Source: an uncultured Pelagibacteraceae bacterium (GTDB lineage: Bacteria > Pseudomonadota > Alphaproteobacteria > Pelagibacterales > Pelagibacteraceae). Taken from it: a stretch of 64,000 nt of DNA. The notes under the pieces were generated by a model. That model did no database searches, had not been told where the DNA came from, and was given only the letters and a program-made list of their open reading frames with translations. The translations under genes and the position numbers were made by a program. This document shows positions 27,736 through 36,197 of this stretch, one piece after another; position 1 is the stretch's first letter, and each line of letters opens with the position of its first letter. The stretch is from contig CABZUW010000004.1 in assembly GCA_902529105.1 (NCBI GenBank), forward strand, positions 1-64,000, given 5' to 3'.

Positions 27736-28316
27736 TATAAATTATTTAAATAGTTTTTTAATTCACGAATCGGCAAACCCATAATCGTATCTTTATCTCC
27801 TTCTATATTGCTAAATAAATTTTTACCCTCTCCTTCAACTTGATACACATTATAAGAATATAGATTTTCATCCGTTATTTTTGAAAGATATTCAGATAAC
27901 TCTTTATCACTAAATTTTTTCATAGTTAACAATGCTTTATCTGTGTGGTTCCAGATCATTGATCCGTTCTTTGAAATGCACAGCGAGCTTATTAAATAAT
28001 GCTGATTATTATTGAGTTTTTTTAAAATTCCCATTGCCTCTAGTCTATCCTTTGGTTTAGAAATTATATTATTTTGTAGATCTATTACACTGTCCGCTCC
28101 TAGAACTATTTTTTCTGGGTTGTTGTTACTAACTTTATTAGCTTTTAATTCTGCTAAGTTTTTTGAAACTATTTCCGGAGAAGCTCCTTCTTTAATAAGA
28201 CTTTCTTTTACAGGCTCTTCGTCTACATTTGATGGTTGGACCTCACAAAATATACCATTGTTTTCCAAGATATTTTTTCTTACTTTGCTTTTCGAGGCTA
28301 AGATAATTTTATTCAT
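27735..28316 (-). CDS. maf: Maf-family nucleotide pyrophosphatase
   Basis: House-cleaning nucleoside triphosphate pyrophosphatase of the Maf/YceF type. It starts KIILASKSKVRKNILENN, with VDEEPVKESL near residue 37, KIVLGADSVID near 72-82 (catalytic Asp), SKPKDRLEAMGIL near 89 and the late YQVEGEGKNLFSNIEGD. The ATG at 28316 begins the family's canonical start and overlaps the ppsR end by 8 bases; a longer start at 28334 would add six residues. Which nucleotides it prefers is not clear. Confidence 0.93.
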   Translation of the reverse strand: MNKIILASKSKVRKNILENNGIFCEVQPSNVDEEPVKESLIKEGASPEIVSKNLAELKANKVSNNNPEKIVLGADSVIDLQNNIISKPKDRLEAMGILKKLNNNQHYLISSLCISKNGSMIWNHTDKALLTMKKFSDKELSEYLSKITDENLYSYNVYQVEGEGKNLFSNIEGDKDTIMGLPIRELKNYLNNL

Positions 28317-29133
28317 TTCTACTATTAATCTCATGTATCTTAATTATAGATGCTGCCGTTTCTTCTACAGACTTTCTTGTAACATCAATGACTGGCCATT
28401 TATATTTTTTAAATGTTTTTCTAGCAGCTTTTACTTCTTCAGATATTTTTTTTAAGTTCGTGTAATCTGTTTTCTCATTTTCTTTTAAAGATCTCAATCT
28501 GTTTTTTCTAAGATCAATCAAACGTTCTGGATCGGTTGTTAACCCAACAACACAAATTTTTCTTTTATTTTTTTTTATTTTTTCTGGTATAGAGTTTTCG
28601 TTTACTAAGGGAATATTTGAAGTCTTATAACCTCTATTAGCTAAATATATTGATGTAGGTGTTTTACTTGTTCTACTTACGCCAAGTAAGATTATGTCGG
28701 ATTCCTCTATATCTTTAACATCGTTTCCATCGTCATGTCTCATGGTAAATTGTATTGCTTCTACTCGTTCATAATATTCTTCATTTAATTTATGCTGTCT
28801 GCTTGGAATATTTAAAGATTGTTTATTTAGTATTTTTGAGAAATTTTTTATTAATTCTCCTAAAACACCAAAGCACGGAATGTTATTTTTTTTTGATAAT
28901 TCATTTAAAAATAGTGCAAGCTTTTGATCTACCAAAGTATAAAGAATAATTGTATTTTCTTTTGTCTTGGCCTCTTTTAATATTTCTGAAATTTGATTCT
29001 CTGTTCTAGTAAATGAAAACTGCTGAGTTTTGTAAGAAAAATCTTTGAATTGAGCCCTTAAAGCTGTAAAGATTCTATCTATAGTTTCGCCAGTTGAGTC
29101 GGATATTAGGAATATTTCATGTGTATTCTTCAT
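28309..29133 (-). CDS. ppsR: PEP synthase / PPDK regulatory kinase-phosphorylase (DUF299)
   Basis: Bifunctional ADP-dependent kinase and phosphate-dependent phosphorylase that switches phosphoenolpyruvate synthase or pyruvate phosphate dikinase off and on. Family signatures are IFLISDSTGETI near the start, QFTMRHDDG near residue 127, LLGVSRTSKTPTSIYLANRGYKTSNIPLV near 148-176 (P-loop-like) and VGLTTDPERLIDLRKNRL near 193-210. Length 274 is usual. It is the first gene of the leftward operon and lies next to the proposed origin. Confidence 0.95.
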   Translation of the reverse strand: MKNTHEIFLISDSTGETIDRIFTALRAQFKDFSYKTQQFSFTRTENQISEILKEAKTKENTIILYTLVDQKLALFLNELSKKNNIPCFGVLGELIKNFSKILNKQSLNIPSRQHKLNEEYYERVEAIQFTMRHDDGNDVKDIEESDIILLGVSRTSKTPTSIYLANRGYKTSNIPLVNENSIPEKIKKNKRKICVVGLTTDPERLIDLRKNRLRSLKENEKTDYTNLKKISEEVKAARKTFKKYKWPVIDVTRKSVEETAASIIKIHEINSRNE

Positions 29134-29296
29134 GTATAAAATTTAATAAAATTACCTAAATTTTGCTTTTAGCGCCATTTAATAGATTTTATTATAATTA
29201 GCACCTTCTTATTAACAATGTTTTAGATATTGTATAAAACAATACATAATATTTGATAAGATTTAATATTGTCTTATAAACCTTAAAAAACAACAT

Positions 29297-29305
29297 TTTT
29301 TCACA
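29297..29305 (+). promoter_or_regulatory. DnaA box-like site 1
   Basis: TTTTTCACA fits TTWTNCACA exactly. It is paired with an inverted copy 29 bases downstream, together forming a symmetrical arrangement (ttttttcaca ... tgtgaaaaaa) that could also be read as a long hairpin. Confidence 0.6.
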
Positions 29306-29334
29306 TTTGTTTATTTTATAAAGAGTTTATAACT

Positions 29335-29343
29335 TGTGAAAAA
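29335..29343 (-). promoter_or_regulatory. DnaA box-like site 2 (inverted)
   Basis: TGTGAAAAA on the plus strand is TTTTTCACA on the minus strand, again an exact fit to TTWTNCACA. It lies 65 bases before the hemE start. Confidence 0.6.
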
Positions 29344-29408
29344 ATAATAATTAAACTAATTCACAATACATAATACTAATAAAGTTAAATACTTATATAT
29401 ATTTATTA

Positions 29409-30407
29409 ATGGAGAAAATTAAACAAGTTATTGAAAATAAAGTCGTCAATATCAAACCTATATGGTTGATGAGACAGGCAGGAAGGTATCTACCTGAATT
29501 CAGAGAAATTAGATCAAAAAATCAAGACTTTATAAAGTTGTGCTTAAACGAAACTTTAGTTCCTGAAATAACCCTTCAACCTTTAAAAAGGTTTGATCTA
29601 GATGCTGCCATTATATTTTCAGATATTTTAATGCTACATTATGGTTTAGGTCAGTCGGTTAAATTTAAAAAAGATTTTGGTCCTATGTTGGGAGATATTG
29701 ATGATGTAAATCTAAATAATGTTACTGAGAAAGATTTTATAAAAAATCTTGAACCTGTTTATATATCTATGAATAAGCTGTCTAATTCCTTAAAGGGTCT
29801 AGATAAAAGTCTTATCGGCTTTGTAGGGGCACCGTGGACAACCTTAATTTATATGCTAAACCGCCAGTCACCAAAAAAACAGTTATCAAGTGATCTTCAT
29901 AATATTGATAAAAAAAAATCATTATCTAAAATAATAACGAATTATTTAAAAATTCACATTAGAGAACAAGTTAAATCTGGAGCAACAATTATACAAATAT
30001 TTGATAGTTGGGCAGGTCTTGCAGTTAAAGATGATATTAAAACTCTAATATATAATTGTTCAGCTGATTTAGTCGAATTTACAAAGTCTCTTGGCGTTCC
30101 AGCGATATGTTTCCCAAGAGAAATAGTAGACTATAAAGAATATATATCTGAAGTTAACCCTAGTGCTGTAAACATTGATTATAATGTAGATATAGATTAT
30201 ATCTCAAAAAATATAGACATTCCTGTTCAAGGAGGATTAGATCCAAAATTCCTATTATCAGATAAAGAAACTCTGAAATCTGAAAGTTTGAAAATACTAG
30301 ATATTTTTAAAGACCATCCTTATATTTTTAATTTAGGTCATGGTGTCCTTCCTAAGACAGATCCAAATATGGTAGATTACTTAGTAAACATTGTAAAAGA
30401 TTATTAA
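29409..30407 (+). CDS. hemE: Uroporphyrinogen decarboxylase
   Basis: Decarboxylates uroporphyrinogen III to coproporphyrinogen III in haem synthesis. PIWLMRQAGRYLPEFR near residues 17-32 is the family signature, with the conserved arginines, AAIIFSDILM near 66-75 carrying the catalytic Asp, GFVGAPWTTLIYML near 137-150, and FNLGHGVLPKTDP near 309. Length 332 is normal. It is followed directly by hemH (stop and ATG abut) and hemJ. There is no evident ribosome site. Confidence 0.97.
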   Translation: MEKIKQVIENKVVNIKPIWLMRQAGRYLPEFREIRSKNQDFIKLCLNETLVPEITLQPLKRFDLDAAIIFSDILMLHYGLGQSVKFKKDFGPMLGDIDDVNLNNVTEKDFIKNLEPVYISMNKLSNSLKGLDKSLIGFVGAPWTTLIYMLNRQSPKKQLSSDLHNIDKKKSLSKIITNYLKIHIREQVKSGATIIQIFDSWAGLAVKDDIKTLIYNCSADLVEFTKSLGVPAICFPREIVDYKEYISEVNPSAVNIDYNVDIDYISKNIDIPVQGGLDPKFLLSDKETLKSESLKILDIFKDHPYIFNLGHGVLPKTDPNMVDYLVNIVKDY

Positions 30408-31403
30408 ATGAAAAACGATCATCCAAAAGTTAAGTTTGGAAAGACAGGAGTATTGCTCATAAACTTGGGAACACCAGATTCAACTAATTGGTGGGATATA
30501 AGAAAATATCTAAAAGAGTTTTTATCTGATAGAAGAGTGATAGAAGTAAATCCCTTTCTTTGGCAAATAATCTTAAATCTTTTTATTTTAACCTTTAGAC
30601 CATCAAAAACTGCAAAGGCTTATAGAAAAATATGGATGAAAGATAAAAACATGTCTCCTTTAAGATATTATACTGAAATGCAATCCTCTAAATTACATAA
30701 CAAAATTTCAAATGAAAATATTATTGTAGATTTCGCTATGAGGTATGGTAATCCAAGCATAAAATCAAAGATAAATTCTTTAAAAGATTTAGGGTGCGAG
30801 AATTTAATTGTGCTACCTCTTTACCCGCAGTATGCAGCAGCGACGACAGCAACAGTGTGTGATGAAGTTTATAGATCGTTATCAAAAATGAGATGGCAAC
30901 CTAGTCTTCAAATAATACCGCATTATGAGTCTGAACCTTTGTACATTAAAGCAATATGTAAATCTATCGAGGATAGAATTAGTGAAATTAATTGGAAGCC
31001 AGATATTATCATGGCCTCTTATCATGGAATCCCAAAAAAATATTTTGACAAAGGAGACCCGTATCATTGCTATTGTCATAAAACGACAAGACTAATTTCT
31101 GAAAACATAAAGACCAGTATTCCAATTATGACGACTTTTCAGTCAAGATTTGGACCACAGGAATGGTTACAACCTTACACTGATAAAACTCTAGAAAAGT
31201 TACCTAAAGAGGATAAGAAAAATATATTAGTTATTTGTCCAGGTTTTGCCTCTGATTGTGTTGAAACACTAGAAGAAATATCAATGGAAGGAAAAGAGAG
31301 CTTTTTAGGGTCTGGCGGAAAGAACTTTGACTTTGTTCCATGTTTGAATGATAATGATGACCATATAAACTTATTTGCTAATTTAGTAAAAAAATACTTA
31401 TAA
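30408..31403 (+). CDS. hemH: Ferrochelatase
   Basis: Inserts ferrous iron into protoporphyrin IX. GVLLINLGTPDS lies at residues 14-25, FLSDRRVIE near 40, VLPLYPQYAAATTATV near 134-149, ASYHGIPKKYFDKGDPYHCYC near 203-223 with the catalytic His, TTFQSRFGPQEWLQPYTD near 241-258 and VICPGFASDCVETLEEI near 276-292. All expected positions are present, and 331 residues is normal. It abuts hemE upstream and hemJ downstream without spacing, so the three form one operon. Confidence 0.97.
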   Translation: MKNDHPKVKFGKTGVLLINLGTPDSTNWWDIRKYLKEFLSDRRVIEVNPFLWQIILNLFILTFRPSKTAKAYRKIWMKDKNMSPLRYYTEMQSSKLHNKISNENIIVDFAMRYGNPSIKSKINSLKDLGCENLIVLPLYPQYAAATTATVCDEVYRSLSKMRWQPSLQIIPHYESEPLYIKAICKSIEDRISEINWKPDIIMASYHGIPKKYFDKGDPYHCYCHKTTRLISENIKTSIPIMTTFQSRFGPQEWLQPYTDKTLEKLPKEDKKNILVICPGFASDCVETLEEISMEGKESFLGSGGKNFDFVPCLNDNDDHINLFANLVKKYL

Positions 31404-31838
31404 ATGATAGATTCCTACTTAGTTTTAAAGTCATTACATTTAATTGCGGTTATTTCTTGGATGGCAGGCCTTTTGTATCTTCCAAGGATCTATGTTTATC
31501 ACGTTGAGAATATGGAAAATCTCAGTGTTTCACAAATATTTAAAACAATGGAGAGAAAACTTTATTTTTTTATAATGTATCCTGCAATGGTACTTTCTTG
31601 GATTTTTGCTTTGATAATGTTTCATAAAAATTCATCACTCTTAAGCGCAGGATGGATGCATATGAAGCTGTTGCTTGTTATATTCTTAACAATATATCAT
31701 TTTTATTTAGGCTTGTGCTTGAAAAGGTTCAAAAACGATAATAACAACAAAAGTTCAAAATTTTTTAGAATTGCCAATGAAATACCCACAGTTCTACTAA
31801 TATTGATTGTTTTTTTGGCTATTTTAAAGCCCTTCTAG
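31404..31838 (+). CDS. hemJ: Protoporphyrinogen IX oxidase HemJ
   Basis: Haem-containing inner-membrane oxidase that makes protoporphyrin IX, used by many alphaproteobacteria instead of HemG or HemY. The 144 residues form about four membrane helices. Family landmarks are LKSLHLIAVISWMAGLLYLPRIYVYH at residues 8-33 (His12 is a likely haem ligand), MERKLYFFIMYPAM near 49, GWMHMKLLLV near 81 and FFRIANEIPTVLLI near 117. It completes the hemE-hemH-hemJ run, which then passes to rho after 60 bases. Confidence 0.95.
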   Translation: MIDSYLVLKSLHLIAVISWMAGLLYLPRIYVYHVENMENLSVSQIFKTMERKLYFFIMYPAMVLSWIFALIMFHKNSSLLSAGWMHMKLLLVIFLTIYHFYLGLCLKRFKNDNNNKSSKFFRIANEIPTVLLILIVFLAILKPF

Positions 31839-31898
31839 GGTTGAAAATTTTGTAACTGTATATATATTAGTTGTATCTAACAATAACAATCCCACAAT

Positions 31899-33170
31899 AT
31901 GAATATACAAGAACTTAAAAGTAAATCATCTGAGAGCCTTATTTCTGAAGCTGAAAAGCTTGGAATAGAAAATGCTAGTACTTTAAGAAGACAAGAAATT
32001 TATTTTGCGATTCTAAAAAAATTAGCAGAAAAAGGAGAGGAAATAACAGGCGGAGGTGTCTTGCAATTGTTACAGGACGGTTTTGGTTTCCTTAGAGCAA
32101 TGGAGTCTAATTATCTACCCGGCGCTGATGATATTTACGTTAGCCCAAGTCAAATAAGAAGATTTGGTTTAAGAACAGGAGATACTGTAGAAGGACCTAT
32201 TAGAGCTCCAAAAGAAGGAGAAAGGTATTTTGCATTATTGCAGGTAAACAACATCAATTTTGGTGCGCCTGAAAACGTTAGACATAAGATTGCATTTGAT
32301 AACTTAACACCACTATATCCAAATAAACAATTAGTAATGGAAGTTGAGACTACTAAGATTGAAAAAAAACCAGATTTGACTCCTAGATTAATTGATTTAG
32401 TAAGCCCAATTGGAAAGGGACAAAGATCACTTATAATTTCCCCACCAAAAGCTGGAAAGACAATGATACTGCAAAGTATAGCTAACTCCATTACAGCAAA
32501 CCACCCCGAGTGTTACCTAATGGTTTTACTTATAGATGAAAGACCTGAGGAAGTTACAGATATGCAAAGAACTGTAAAAGGTGAAGTTATAAGTTCAACT
32601 TTTGACGAACCAGCTCAGAGACATGTAGCGGTTGCTGAAATGGTCATAGAAAAAGCAAAAAGATTAACGGAACATAAAAAAGATGTTGTAATTTTGCTAG
32701 ATTCTATAACACGACTCGGAAGAGCTTATAATGCTGTTGTTCCTAGCTCTGGTAAAGTTCTAACTGGAGGTGTAGATGCCAATGCGCTTCAAAGACCTAA
32801 AAGATTTTTTGGTGCTGCAAGAAATATTGAAGAGGGTGGCTCTTTAACGATAATTGCAACTGCACTAATTGATACAGGTAGCAGAATGGATGAAGTTATA
32901 TTTGAGGAATTTAAAGGGACAGGAAATAGTGAAACTATACTTGATAGAAAAATTTCAGAGAAAAGAATCTTTCCTGCTATGGATATAACAAAATCGGGGA
33001 CAAGAAGAGAAGAGTTGCTTTTTAGTAAAAATGATTTGCAAAAAATGAATGTGTTAAGAAGAATAATAGCTCCTATGGGCTCAATGGATGCAGTTGAATT
33101 TATAAATTCCAAATTAAAGAACACAAAAAATAATGCTGAATTTTTCAATTCAATGAATAAACCCGCCTAA
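31899..33170 (+). CDS. rho: Transcription termination factor Rho
   Basis: Hexameric RNA-dependent ATPase that terminates transcription. The N-terminal helical part starts [15 protein letters not shown]. The RNA-binding cold-shock-like domain has [35 protein letters not shown] at about 65-99. Walker A is in SPPKAGKTM near 181-189 and Walker B in [16 protein letters not shown] near 263-278, with the secondary RNA-site loop segment [22 protein letters not shown] near 288-309. Length 423 is usual. The hem genes followed by rho and mnmE is a familiar alphaproteobacterial arrangement around the origin. Confidence 0.98.
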   Translation: MNIQELKSKSSESLISEAEKLGIENASTLRRQEIYFAILKKLAEKGEEITGGGVLQLLQDGFGFLRAMESNYLPGADDIYVSPSQIRRFGLRTGDTVEGPIRAPKEGERYFALLQVNNINFGAPENVRHKIAFDNLTPLYPNKQLVMEVETTKIEKKPDLTPRLIDLVSPIGKGQRSLIISPPKAGKTMILQSIANSITANHPECYLMVLLIDERPEEVTDMQRTVKGEVISSTFDEPAQRHVAVAEMVIEKAKRLTEHKKDVVILLDSITRLGRAYNAVVPSSGKVLTGGVDANALQRPKRFFGAARNIEEGGSLTIIATALIDTGSRMDEVIFEEFKGTGNSETILDRKISEKRIFPAMDITKSGTRREELLFSKNDLQKMNVLRRIIAPMGSMDAVEFINSKLKNTKNNAEFFNSMNKPA

Positions 33171-33211
33171 ATTTATTTTGTATTTCATCGTTTTTTGATT
33201 AAATTATTTAA

Positions 33212-34759
33212 ATGGATTTAAACAAAGAAATACAAAAAATTCAGAACAATATTCAGTCAAAAAATATTGAACTAGCAATTTCACAATGCAACAAATTAAT
33301 ACAAAAGTATCCTAATAATTCATTCCTACACAATCTCGGAGGTTTGGCGCTTCAACAATTTAAGAAAATTAAATTGTCGGTAAATTATTTCCAAAAAGCA
33401 ATCGATTTAGATCCAAAAAATCTAGCTGCAAAAAATAATCTTGCAAATTCTCTGAAAGTATTAGGAAAATTAGATTTAGCAGAAAAACTTTATAATGATA
33501 TTCTTAAAATTAATCCTAATAATGTTAAATGTCTTAATAATTATGGTAACTTAAAACAACAGTTTAATGACTATGATGGTGCTATAGAATTTTATACTAA
33601 GGCATTATCTCAGGATCAAACAAATACAACAATTTTATTAAGCTTAGCGAGCTCTTATCAGGGCATTGGCAACTTCGATAAAGCAAAAGAGACTGTAAAT
33701 ATTATCATAAAAATTAACCCCAATATGATGTCAGCCCATAAATTATTAAGTGGCATTATAAATTACCAAGACGACCAAACACACCTAAATGACATGTTAG
33801 AGCTTTCTAAATCAAGATCTCTAACAGATAGTCAACATATTGATTTGTTTTTTGCGATTGGCAAAGCATATGAAGATTTAAAACAATATGAAAAATCTTT
33901 TGAATACATTAGAAAAGCAAATGAAATTAAAAATACAATTATAAATTACGATTTTGAACAAGAAATAAATAAATTTAAAAGCATTAAAAATACTTTTAAA
34001 AAAGTTGATTTTAAAAACACTATAAATAAAAATAGAGATTCAAATATCATATTTATTTGTGGTATGCCTAGATCGGGCACAACACTAGTCGAACAAATTA
34101 TTGCTTCTCATAAAAAAGTATCTGGCGCTGGTGAATTAATATATTTACAAAAATCGATCGAAAAAAATTTTTTTAATAACGATATGCTAAATGAACAAAC
34201 TGTCAGGGAGGATATTTTTGCTGAAAGAACAAAACTGAATGATGATTATTACGAATTACTTAATTTACACAATGTAAATTCTAATTATATTACAGATAAA
34301 GCGCCACAAAATTTTAGATGGATAGGTTTTATTAAAATTTTTTTTCCAAACTCTAAAATTATTCATTGCACTAGAAATTCAAGAGATATTTGCTTATCCA
34401 TTTATAAAAATAGTTTTGCATCAACAGATATGAACTGGAGTTATACACAAGAAAATATAGCTAAGTACTATAATTTATATAAGGATATAATGAATTTTTG
34501 GAATGAAACTATCGGTGAATTCATTTACGAAATAAAATATGAAAAACTAATAAAAAATAAAGACAATGAAATTAAGAATTTATTAGATTTTTGTAATCTC
34601 GAGTTTGACCCTGCTTGTCTTAATCATCATGAGAAAACAAAAACCCCTATAAAGACGGTTAGTGTGGCACAAGCTAGAAAACCGATATATTCTTCATCAG
34701 TAGATAAAAATAAATTTTATGAAAACAATCTAAGCAAAATGTTTTCTATGCTAGAATAA
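33212..34759 (+). CDS. TPR-repeat sulfotransferase
   Basis: A two-part 515-residue protein. Residues 1-235 hold about six tetratricopeptide repeats (for example LAAKNNLANSLKVLGKLDLAEKLYNDILKINP split over consecutive repeats). From about 270 a PAPS-type sulfotransferase domain begins with FICGMPRSGTTLVEQIIASH (5'-phosphosulfate loop), then TDKAPQNFRWIG and HCTRNSRDICLSIYKNSF (3'-phosphate site). The acceptor is unknown; homologues sulfate or modify proteins and glycans. No signal peptide is seen. It is placed between rho and mnmE, unusual cargo in a core cluster. Confidence 0.87.
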   Translation: MDLNKEIQKIQNNIQSKNIELAISQCNKLIQKYPNNSFLHNLGGLALQQFKKIKLSVNYFQKAIDLDPKNLAAKNNLANSLKVLGKLDLAEKLYNDILKINPNNVKCLNNYGNLKQQFNDYDGAIEFYTKALSQDQTNTTILLSLASSYQGIGNFDKAKETVNIIIKINPNMMSAHKLLSGIINYQDDQTHLNDMLELSKSRSLTDSQHIDLFFAIGKAYEDLKQYEKSFEYIRKANEIKNTIINYDFEQEINKFKSIKNTFKKVDFKNTINKNRDSNIIFICGMPRSGTTLVEQIIASHKKVSGAGELIYLQKSIEKNFFNNDMLNEQTVREDIFAERTKLNDDYYELLNLHNVNSNYITDKAPQNFRWIGFIKIFFPNSKIIHCTRNSRDICLSIYKNSFASTDMNWSYTQENIAKYYNLYKDIMNFWNETIGEFIYEIKYEKLIKNKDNEIKNLLDFCNLEFDPACLNHHEKTKTPIKTVSVAQARKPIYSSSVDKNKFYENNLSKMFSMLE

Positions 34760-34786
34760 TAAACATATATATATTAGTTTATTTTT

Positions 34787-36121
34787 ATGACGATTTATGC
34801 TTTGTCCTCTGGTCCAGGACTATCCGGTTTAGCAGTTATTAGAGTTTCTGGTGAAGGAGCTCTTAATATTATACAGAAGATAACAAATGAGAAAATCCCT
34901 ACCCCTAGAGTTGCAACATTAAGAAATATAAGAAAATTCGGTAGTGATGAAATAATAGATAGGGGTATTATATTATGGTTTCCTGGACCTAGGAGCTACA
35001 CAGGTGAAGATCTTATCGAATTGCATATTCACGGAAGCCTAGCAGTAATTAATGAAATTCAGAATACTCTGTCAAAATTTGAAAATTGTAGACTAGCTGA
35101 ACCTGGCGAATTTACAAAATTGGCGTTTCAAAATGGTAAAATTAATTTGCTTGAGGCAGAAAGTATTGGAGATTTAATTTCAGCAGAAACCGAGATTCAG
35201 AGAAGACAAGCTATTGATATTATGTCAGGTCTTCAAGGAAAAAAATTTGAAAGTTGGAGATCAAGATTAGTAAAAATATTATCAAACTTGGAAGCAAAAA
35301 TAGATTTTCCTGAAGAAGATTTGCCAAAAGATATACTAAGTGAAATTCACAAAACATCTAATGATGTAAAAAACGAAATTAAAAAAGCTCTAGATGATCA
35401 AAAGGTTGGCGAGAGGATTAGAGAAGGATTTAAAATAGCTATATTAGGTCCTGCTAATGCAGGAAAATCTTCATTACTGAATTACTTATCTAAGAGGGAA
35501 GTGGCAATTGTTTCAGAAATTGCAGGCACTACGAGAGATGTAATTGAAACACATCTTAATATAGACGGATATCCAGTTATAATGTCGGACACGGCTGGTA
35601 TACGAGATGCACAAGATGAAATAGAAAAAAAGGGTGTTAAACTTGCATTAAAAAAAGCTGAAAACGCTGATTTAAATATTGTAGTTATAGAGCCCAAAAG
35701 TGGTTATTTTACAGGTGTTTTGAAAGGTTTAGTTAATTCTGATAAAACTATTTTAATCGTAAATAAATCAGACCTTGGAACAAAAAATATAGAGAAAGAG
35801 TTAAGTAAATTTGATCCAATATATATCTCTATAATGAAAGAGACTAATGTTGATAAATTAATTTCAGAAATAAGAAATAAATTAAAAAATAAGTTTGTTA
35901 CAACGGACGATACAATAATTACTCGTGAACGGCATAGGCAACATTTAATTCAATGTTATGAAAATTTGGACAATTTTGAAAATAAAAAAAAAGAAGAGGA
36001 ATTTGATAAAGCTGCTGAAGATTTAAGATTAGCTATAAGGCACCTAGGAATGATAGTTGGTAAAGTAGATGTTGAGGAGATATTAGGCTCAATATTTAAT
36101 GACTTTTGCATAGGTAAATAG
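34787..36121 (+). CDS. mnmE: tRNA modification GTPase MnmE
   Basis: With MnmG it installs the cmnm5 group on U34 of several tRNAs. It starts with TIYALSSGPGLSGLAVIRVSG and the formyl-THF-binding domain (RSYTGEDLIELHIHGS near residues 70-85), then a helical domain with an inserted G domain: G1 GPANAGKSSLL near 221-231, G2 around AGTTRDVIE near 246, G3 DTAG near 268, G4 NKSD near 327. It ends in FCIGK, the conserved cysteine motif. Length 444 is normal. mnmG follows after 76 bases. Confidence 0.97.
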   Translation: MTIYALSSGPGLSGLAVIRVSGEGALNIIQKITNEKIPTPRVATLRNIRKFGSDEIIDRGIILWFPGPRSYTGEDLIELHIHGSLAVINEIQNTLSKFENCRLAEPGEFTKLAFQNGKINLLEAESIGDLISAETEIQRRQAIDIMSGLQGKKFESWRSRLVKILSNLEAKIDFPEEDLPKDILSEIHKTSNDVKNEIKKALDDQKVGERIREGFKIAILGPANAGKSSLLNYLSKREVAIVSEIAGTTRDVIETHLNIDGYPVIMSDTAGIRDAQDEIEKKGVKLALKKAENADLNIVVIEPKSGYFTGVLKGLVNSDKTILIVNKSDLGTKNIEKELSKFDPIYISIMKETNVDKLISEIRNKLKNKFVTTDDTIITRERHRQHLIQCYENLDNFENKKKEEEFDKAAEDLRLAIRHLGMIVGKVDVEEILGSIFNDFCIGK

Positions 36122-36197
36122 TTGTTAAAAATTAAGGATTTATAAAATAATTCCACTGTTTTCTTGTAATATTTAAGATCGATAATAAATTACTTAT

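Larger units (their letters stand above)
29134..29408. other. Candidate chromosomal replication origin (oriC)
   Basis: The longest gene-free gap of the window (275 bases), extremely AT-rich, between the divergent ppsR and hemE. It holds TTTTTCACA at 29297-29305 (plus) and the same word at 29335-29343 (minus), both fitting the DnaA-box consensus TTWTNCACA. One-mismatch words are TAATTCACA at 29357-29365 and TTATTAACA at 29209-29217. Caulobacter and Rickettsia origins lie beside hemE. Genes run left on the left side and right on the right side, and parS/parAB are about 9 kb away. The divergent promoters of ppsR and hemE must also lie here. Confidence 0.7.

Noticed and set aside
27542-27784. An 80-codon plus-strand ORF across the maf-aroE junction.
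   Set aside because: It is antisense to three coupled minus-strand frames, including the 52-residue gene, and its translation has no recognisable pattern.
29297-29343. The inverted ttttttcaca / tgtgaaaaaa pair as a transcription terminator.
   Set aside because: No gene ends there on either strand; it lies between two divergent starts and fits DnaA boxes better.
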